Below, in pieces: positions 57,432 through 64,000 of a stretch of 64,000 bases of DNA. Source of the stretch: Lithobates sylvaticus (taxonomy: Eukaryota; Chordata; Amphibia; Anura; Ranidae). Where the stretch lies: the NCBI GenBank assembly GCA_028564925.1, contig CM053030.1, forward strand, positions 374,637,445-374,701,444. The letters run 5' to 3'. The notes below the pieces were generated by a model. It worked only from the letters and a program-made list of their open reading frames with translations, was not told the DNA's origin and searched no databases. Positions within the stretch are counted from its first letter, which is position 1, and the number at the start of each line of letters is the position of its first letter. Position numbers and translations under genes: made by a program.

Positions 57432-59191
57432 CCCTCCTCTTTCGGTTACTCCTCAGAAATGCCTTCTGTGTCCGCACATCTCTGGGAGTAAGCTACTGGT
57501 ACAATGACCGCACTTGATTCAGTGTATAGCACATATAGGGTAATAGGCTTGTATCAACCACAGTGAGATGTTGAAGCGCCATGTGAAGGCATACTGTATC
57601 CTGGTAGCCAGCGTTTGTTCCCTTTATCTAACGGAGCATGCTCCTGTGTGTGTTCACTGGCATTACCTGTGCAAGGTTCCAACCTCTCAGGTGAGACATC
57701 AACCAGGCGTATTTCCCCCATATCCAGCTCTGGTGTCCCACATGCCCAGTAACCGAGAACCTTTCTGTAGGACTGCTAAGATTGAGACACCACCCCTACA
57801 AGGAAATTTTCAACCCATTGATGTGTCACCTGGCACCCTCTGGTCTGGCCAGCAGACACCTTATTATGCATAAGTGCCAGCCTCCTGGGTACCTGCACCA
57901 TATTAATTCAATTCGTCAATACATTAAAAACCTTTGCTTCTTTCAATTCCTCCCTCCATAAAAAAAAACATATATTTTACATTTCTTGTTCTGACGGATT
58001 GGATAGGTTATATTCCTTCCCCAACCTCCAACCCATTGCACTTGTATTCACAGTACGTTTGCATTTATAAATGACCGGAGAGACCAGTCTTGTTGCTGGG
58101 CAAAGTCTTTCCGATGCAGCATTAGCACTAAATTGTCCATAAGAAAAAGAAACCTTATATCGTAAGTGTTAATATGAATATTTTTGTTTGTCCCTTCTCT
58201 CCTGAATGTTTATTAGAACAAATTTGCGGTGTGGTGTGGCACAGACAAACTGCCAACCAGATGAACATATTTAATCTCTGTTCCAAAAACCTCTCCAATC
58301 TTGCTCCACCAGGACTCTGGAAGTGAAAAGCAAGAGCAGAATCAAATTCTTAGCCACAATATCTACTCGCTTGCTATGTTTACTTATAGTTCCCTCCTTG
58401 GAACCCAGGAACTTAGTATTCCTGGCTTCTGTAACAAATTTTTAAAACAACCATGATTTTTTTATAGGATGAACCCACTCTAAAATGGATTCCCATGGTA
58501 TGAGCAAAAATGTAAAAAAATGAAAGTGAATTTTGCTTCTCAAAAATTCTAATTTTAAACGCTAAAAAAAACAATGCATTTATCTATACCTTATCTAGAC
58601 CTATGCACTAACTCCTCTTTTAGGTGGACAAAGCCCAAACCTTTTGGAACTTTTTCCACCTTAATGAAAATAAAAACTAAGAAAGAAAAAAAAAAAACTA
58701 CAATAACTCCAGCGGCTAGAATGGCTTCCTACCAATTCTAGTCTTAAACAAAATGTATTCAGCTGCTAATTGAGGACATGGCCAATGACCCCCATTTCAG
58801 GTGGACTAAACCTCAATTTTTTTCCACCTGAACAAAACAAAAATAAAATAAATGAATAAACAAATAACAAAAAGCTTTTGTTCAGCCTTGCTTCTTTCAG
58901 ATGAATATTCTGATATGTTAAAAAGCTTTGATGTGCAACATGTTACATTCCAGACAGCCCCCAAGAATGCAAAGTTTTGGTATAGCCATATTTCAAACTA
59001 TTTGTGAATTTAAATATCGTATTTATGAAATAAAACATGTTGCCTTTTAACACAGCGCCTGCACAGTAATTGCAGTCTTCTTTTCGATGCAGTGGGGTGG
59101 TGAGAGACAGTGGCATCTCCAGCTTTCATATTTAGGGGGGGCACACAGATGGACAGGGACAAAAGTAGGGAGGCCAACTCGAAAATGCAAT

Positions 59192-59198
<7 letters not shown>

Positions 59199-59257
<59 letters not shown>
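59199..59257. repeat. (AT)n microsatellite
   Basis: About 29 uninterrupted AT units end directly at the left end of the MITE at 59260. A shorter TATATATATA run follows the right end of the same MITE. Confidence 0.95.
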
Positions 59258-59259
<2 letters not shown>

Positions 59260-59262
<3 letters not shown>

Positions 59263-60017
59263 CCCTCAAATTTTCCACTCGCCTACTCACATTTTGCGAG
59301 TGGAAAATGAGGGCTTGCGAGCTGGGCTGCCTGCCTGGGATAGGGGGGGAGAGCACCATCGGTGGGTTGATCGGGAGCCGTTCTCCCAGCGATTGCCCCA
59401 GGGAGGAAGAGGAGAGCCGGCGGGATAGCACGCTGTTACCGGCTCTTACATTACACTTGTCTCCGCTCTGCTCGACACAGCCCCACCTCCTCTTGTCCTC
59501 TTGACCCTTCCCAGTGATGCACAGAACGCCGGTCCAATGCTGCGATGCGTTCTGCCTATCACTGGCACAGGTCAGGAGGAGGCGGGGCTGTCGAGCAGAG
59601 ACAAGTATAATTTGAGCGCCGGTAACAGCATGCTATCCCGATTCCTGCGGCTCTTCTCTTCCTCCATATATAAAAAATTCTCTTCCTCCAGCCATGCATT
59701 CCCCTGCCCAGGCGAGGCTGAAATGGGCACAGTAAGGCTGCAAAGGGGCACAGTAAGGCTGCAAAGGGGCACAGTATGGCTGAAAAAGGGCACAGTATGC
59801 CTGCAACGGGCACAGTGTGGCTGCAATGATGGGCACAGGTGAGGCTGCATTGAGGGGCACAGGTAAGGCTGCTTTGATAAAGTTGTTTTTAATATTTATA
59901 ATATTTTTGCATAAAACATTTAAGTGTAATTTCATGAGATAATTTATGAGGGCGTGTCTAGGGGCGGGGAAGGGTAGGAATTGAGTGGTAGCTCAGGACT
60001 TGAAATTTTGAGCCCTG
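59260..60017. mobile_element. MITE inserted in a TA-rich tract (CAGCCCTCAAATTTT ends)
   Basis: Left CAGCCCTCAAATTTTCCACT and right CTTGAAATTTTGAGCCCTG are inverted repeats. An inner hairpin follows the left end (TTTTCCACTCGCC / GCGAGTGGAAAA). Near 59715-59870 there are about seven short units GGCACAGTAAGGCTGCAAA. No transposase was recognised; it may belong to the hAT group, which is inference. Confidence 0.75.
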
Positions 60018-60047
60018 TATATATATACACACATATGAATACACAGC

Positions 60048-60707
60048 GAGCAGCCAGGTGGAAGGGAGGACAAAGTGGGAGCAGACAGGTGGAGGGGGGG
60101 ACAGGGTGGATGCAGCCAGGTGGGGGGGGGGACAGGGTGGATGCAGCCAGGTGGAGGGGAGGACAGGGTGGATGCAGCCAGGTGAAGGGGAGGACAGGGT
60201 GGGAGCAGCCAGGTGGAGGGGAGAACAGGGTGGATGCAGACAAGTGGAGGGGAGGACAGGGTGGATGCAGCCAAGTGGAGGGAAAGACAGGGTGGATGCA
60301 GCCAGGTGGAGAGGAGGACAGAGTGGGAGCAGCCAGGTGGATGAGAGGACGGGGTGGATACAGCCAGGTGGAGGGGAGGACAGAGTGGGAGCAGCCAGGT
60401 GGAGGGGAGGACAGGGTGGGAGAAGCCATGTGGAGGGGAGGACAGAGTGGGAGCAGCCAGGTGGAGGGGAGGACAGGGTGGGAGCAGCAATGTGGAGGGA
60501 GGACAGGGTGGGAGCAGCCAGGTGGAGGGGAGGACAGGGTGGGAGCAGCCAGGTGGAGGGGAGGACAGGGTGGAAGCAGCCAGGTGGAGGGGAGGACGGG
60601 TGGGAGCTGCCAGGTGGAGGGGAGGACGGGTTGGAGCAGCCAGGTGGAGGGGAGCACAGGGTGGAAGCAGCCAGGTGGAGGGGAGCACAGGGTGGGAGCA
60701 GCCTGTG
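60048..60707 (+). repeat. 31-bp G-rich minisatellite, about 21 copies
   Basis: The unit is AGCAGCCAGGTGGAGGGGA followed by GGACAGGGTGGG. Because 31 is not a multiple of three and the unit has no stop in any frame, all six frames stay open for 180-265 codons. None is a gene. Confidence 0.97.
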
Positions 60708-61999
60708 ATAAGGTCCTGTTCCTCTATTGAATCCTGCATCCCCACCCCCCCTCATCAGCCTGCCAAGTCACTGACAACCTGCTCACTATTTTCTCAGGGG
60801 GGCAATTGCCCCGACCCCCCCCCCCCCCCCCGGATCCGCCCCTGCCATGGAGACGTAGGTAAAGGAGTATCATTTACCACTGTGTATATGCCCATATGTG
60901 TGACTCTATAGTTATGCGGGCTGCACGGATAGGAAAAAAAGTGCTTAAAAGGGGACTGAAATATAAGCATGCTCAGTAGAGGACACCAGCTGGTCTTTAC
61001 AATCTCGGCCTGCAACGAGGACATAGAGAGGATAGGCAGGAACAGCTGAAGACAGGATGGACCAGGTATGTTTCACTCATCACAAAACAAATGGTTTGTG
61101 GCTTTGTGAGTATGCACACACTCTTATATAGCATGTAATGAGTCTTCTTTTTTTTTTATAGTCTGGGTTTAATAACACTTTAACTCAGGCTAATTATTGC
61201 TCTTTCTTCTGTAATACCAGGATCCAAAGCATATTGCCAGAGATTCTCCCTTCATCGCTCTGATTATAGTAACCAGGTTCTCAGGCATAATAACCCTACT
61301 AACAGAAGACATAAAATCCTTTCCAATAGAACATTTCCATTTCCGCAAGGCCTCCTTCTGCCTTCACAGGCTCTGGCATTACCACAATGTCTGTTAACAC
61401 AGGGATTTGAAATGAAAAGAATTCTGAGTTTATTATTATACCCATGATATATCTGGAAACGTTGTCTGCCTGATGTACAAACAGAAATTTTTGTGCTCAG
61501 AACACACTCTGTAACTACATTTTTTGGTTGATCTTCCATTCAGAATCCCCAAGAACTGGGTTTTATGTCTTTTTAAGTGGACTGGTCCTCCACCTGTCCT
61601 TTCTTCAAAGAATATAATAGAAAAGATACTAAAATAGATAATAAGTAGAATCCTCTATCTTTACTCTTGGTTCAACCTCCTTTTTGTGTTTTTTTGCACC
61701 TTAATTTTGGGTTCTCTGCTTTGGCAGAAATCACCCTCTGAACATATCAAAAATACCTCTCAGTGTATCTCTCCTTTAGCAAGCCCTCTGTTCAGTTTTC
61801 ACACAAGCTTTTAAACAATCTCTCACTGAACTGTAGCTGCAGGCATTGTAGGGAGGTGAAGACCAACTACAAACATTTTCTGATTAAATCACCTGTTACT
61901 TCAGATCATGTTATTCATTTGTAGCCTTTCTTTATTGTTTACATTCTGTAAAGGGATTACAAGAGAATAGATTTATGCTCTGACAGTAGATGTGCTTTT
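60708..61999. other. no gene; repeat edge with poly(C) at 60816-60832
   Basis: The segment GGGGGGCAATTGCCCC followed by a 17-C run and GGATCCGCCCCTG resembles the end of a known type of DNA-transposon repeat (CAGGGGCGGATCC). The rest up to the LARS2 acceptor is AT-rich and unrecognised. Confidence 0.5.
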
Positions 62000-62009
62000 C
62001 TTATTGCAG

Positions 62010-62153
62010 GCCTTGGTGAACTGGGATCCCGTAGATAAGACAGTGCTTGCCAATGAGCAGGTGGATGAACATGGTTGTTCTTGGCGATCTGGAGCAAAGG
62101 TGGAGCAAAAGTATCTGAAGCAGTGGTTCCTTAAAACTACAGTTTTTGCAAAG
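62010..62153 (+). CDS. LARS2: mitochondrial leucyl-tRNA synthetase, exon
   Basis: Forty-eight codons between CTTATTGCAG and GTATGA. They read [17 protein letters not shown], then [18 protein letters not shown] and [27 protein letters not shown] is a signature of bacterial-type LeuRS, the class to which LARS2 belongs; it lies in the catalytic domain just before the editing-domain insertion. Phase 0 on both sides, directly continuing the exon at 47373. No defects. The donor GTATGA is a weaker match to consensus than GTAAGT. The next exon lies beyond the window or in its last 1.8 kb, where none was seen. Confidence 0.95.
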
Positions 62154-62502
62154 GTATGACGCATCACCACAAAAATCAAAAAAGCTTCTGATTATAGTGG
62201 ACGTGGCAAAAGTGAAGTTCTCATAGTAAAATGCAAGGTAAACTAACACAACTAGGTGATTGCTGTTACTGTAGTGTAACTGTACATGTCATGTACAACA
62301 TGCTTAATGTGATTTTTGTCTACGTTTTTTTCCTAAAAGAAACCTAAACTAAGAAAATATATTTAAAAAAAAGGCGTCTCCTGCTGAGCTCTCCTTCTAA
62401 AGATGCTAGTTGTCTGATTGGCATTTTCATCCAATGACTTTCCAATGCTGTCTGAGTTACTGACCTTGAACAAGTTCTGACTTCACTCTGGCTTTTTAAT
62501 CT

Positions 62503-62715
62503 ACAGTGGATATAAAAAGTCTACACACCCCTGTTAAAATGTCAGGTTTCTGTGATGTAAAAAAAAATGAGACAAAGATAAATCATTTCAAAACTTTTTC
62601 CACCTTTAATGTGACCTATAAACTCAGTTGAACAACAAACTGAAATCTTTTAGTTGGAGGGAAGTAGAAATAAAAAAAACTAAAATAATATGGTTGCATA
62701 AGTGTGCACAACCTC
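62503..62715. mobile_element. Tc1/mariner-like element end
   Basis: TACAGTGGATATAAAAAGTC followed by TACACACCCCTGTTAAAATG is a known Tc1-like terminal type in fish and amphibians. The sequence after it (TTCCACCTTTAATGTGACC) fits as well. It stops near 62715, and the other end was not found. Confidence 0.65.
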
Positions 62716-63403
62716 TTATAAATTCTTCCAATATGTTTATTATTTTTAAAACATATTTAATAAAACAGGTAAGGCAGTATGATACACGTATTTTGCTATC
62801 ATAAAACCTCTAACGTAGTATTGAAGGTTATTGGGCTACAAGCACACAGATATATGGCTCAGGATAAACAGTAGAACAGTAAAAGTATCCATAATATTCC
62901 GGTCACATGCAGTAGCATAACAGATATTTAAAAATGAACCCTAAGTCTCTACTAGTGCACGTAGATCAACAGTAGGTATTTTAATCTAAAGGGATGGTAG
63001 GGTAATTCTTTAAGGGCTGCATGCTAGTATATATCAGAGGAAGTTCGGTAAGAACAGGTATTCCACCTCCTCACCCCCGCACCCCTGTCGGGATCTGACT
63101 GTGTGTGGGTGGGAGGTTTTTCTATCCGATATCGAGTGCTTCCGCTACCTGTCTCTGAGTTATGTTCCATTTCATATGACCTAGTTCGTTAAGTATGAGT
63201 CCGGTTTAATATTGTCAAGCGTTCTTTAATACCATGCTTAATGTAGAGTAGTATCGTCTGCAATACTACAGTAAGGCTAATTGTGGGGGGAGGGGGGGGT
63301 GGGGAGAGGAAGGGTATTAAGGTTAGGAAGGAGGTGGGGGGTATGAGCGTTAACACTATCCCGGCACCTGGGTCAGGTGGAGGAATCTGCCCCCCAGGTC
63401 AAG
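62716..63403 (-). other. probable 3' UTR of the adjoining L1
   Basis: Non-coding, with a G-rich tract at 63283-63345. It lies directly downstream of the - strand L1 ORF2 end. Confidence 0.45.
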
Positions 63404-64000
63404 CTATTGGGTTTCAAGAAGAGATCTGTATTCTGTGGATTCTTTAAAGTGGAGCCAACAGGCCCATGTTTTATGGAATTTGGGTGAGGTCTCTTTTACC
63501 TGGTGAATTAGGTCCTCCATCTCAGCTGTCCTTTCTACTCTACGGATCCATGCGGAAATGCTTGGGGGTGAAGTAGTCTTCCAGTGGATAGGTATGCATA
63601 GTTTTGCTGCATTAATCATGTACAATATTAGGGATTTAATAAATATTGGGCAGGGTTGAAGTCCGGGACGTGGGTTGTGATTTTCGAGATAAGGCGGTGT
63701 ACCTCTGTCCAGTATGGTTGGATTAAGGGGCAGTCCCACCATAAGTGCAGCAGTGTCCCCTTAGCCCCATTGCATCTCCAACAAGCTGGGAGGACGTTGG
63801 AGTAGCATTTGTGCAATATGTCAGGAGTTCTGTACCACCTTGAGTAAATTTTGTATCCATTTTCCTGTACGGACACATTAAGAGAGCCCTTGTGAATGTG
63901 TAGAAGAATCTGATCCCAGTCATTTTGAGACAGGAAGTATCCAGTACCTTCGCCCATTTGTGGCTGGACGGATCATCAGTGGTAGTGGTTTTAGTAAAGA
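63404..64000 (-). mobile_element. L1-clade LINE ORF2 C-terminus, continuing beyond the window
   Basis: Two overlapping - strand frames show RWYRTPDILHKCYSNVLPAC, the cysteine-rich GTLLHLWWDCPLIQPYW, then FIKSLILYMINAAKLCIP and AEMEDLIHQVKETSPKF. This is the end of L1 ORF2, with one frameshift near 63630-63740. The 5' part is outside the window. Confidence 0.85.

Larger units (their letters stand above)
55590..59055 (-). mobile_element. endogenous retrovirus fossil with terminal direct repeats
   Basis: About 170 bp at 55595-55760 and 58880-59050 are direct repeats (TCAGATGAATATTCTGA, TGTTACATTCCAGACAGCCC, AATAAAACATGTTGCC) and are taken as parts of two LTRs. Between them, on the - strand, lies an envelope-like remnant (56844-57431). 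No gag or pol was recognised. The element is broken and incomplete, with many breaks. The two terminal repeats are clearly diverged, so it is not recent. Confidence 0.6.
47463..62009 (+). other. LARS2: LARS2 intron, 14.5 kb, filled with repeats
   Basis: Starts GTAAGTAT and ends CTTATTGCAG, both consensus splice sites. Its content, listed separately, includes several MITEs, an L1 3' end, a retrovirus fossil, a tandem duplication and a minisatellite. No extra exon was found. Confidence 0.88.

Noticed and set aside
59944-60911. Long overlapping open frames of 185-265 codons on both strands
   Set aside because: All six frames are open over a 31-bp minisatellite; the peptides are pure repeat without any domain.

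Overview
The window is vertebrate genomic DNA, most likely from a ranid-type frog. The basis is the repeat content: T2/Kolobok-like elements with TTAA ends, many TTAA-flanked non-autonomous DNA elements that share the end CCACTTC, CR1/L2-clade LINEs, an L1-clade LINE, a DIRS element and Tc1-like elements, together with a vertebrate split gene. The species call is inference; no marker gene settles it.

Only one host gene is recognised. Two consecutive, in-frame, phase-0 exons of the mitochondrial leucyl-tRNA synthetase gene (LARS2) lie on the + strand at 47373-47462 and 62010-62153, separated by a 14.5 kb intron. No other exon was found. If LARS2 is intact, the DNA left of 47373 is probably the preceding intron, or contains exons I could not see.

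Layout. 1-3916: old repeats (an L1 fragment, TTAA elements, a short tandem repeat). 3917-11772: a full-length L1 on the - strand with a 15-bp target duplication, two ORFs, and only one frameshift in each, both in homopolymer runs. 11977-13875: T2-like element and an L1 fragment. 13880-18430: a broken DIRS fossil. 18745-29440: an almost full-length CR1/L2 LINE on the - strand, split by at least three later insertions: a 5.08 kb TTAA element (20121-25207), an L1 fragment (about 25760-26590) and a Harbinger-like MITE (26957-27330). 29440-44850: MITEs, a long poly(A) tract, TTAA elements and a long hairpin. 44983-47235: a Tc1-like fossil split by a 5'-truncated CR1. 47373-62153: LARS2 exons and an intron carrying MITEs, a tandem duplication, an L1 3' end, an endogenous retrovirus fossil with an envelope remnant, an (AT)n tract, a MITE and a 31-bp minisatellite. 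62503-64000: a Tc1-like end and another L1 3' end that runs off the window.

No new gene system was found. The most notable items are the nearly intact L1, the large structured TTAA element with no visible transposase, the 44-bp relic made only of terminal inverted repeats, and the tandem duplication inside the LARS2 intron.
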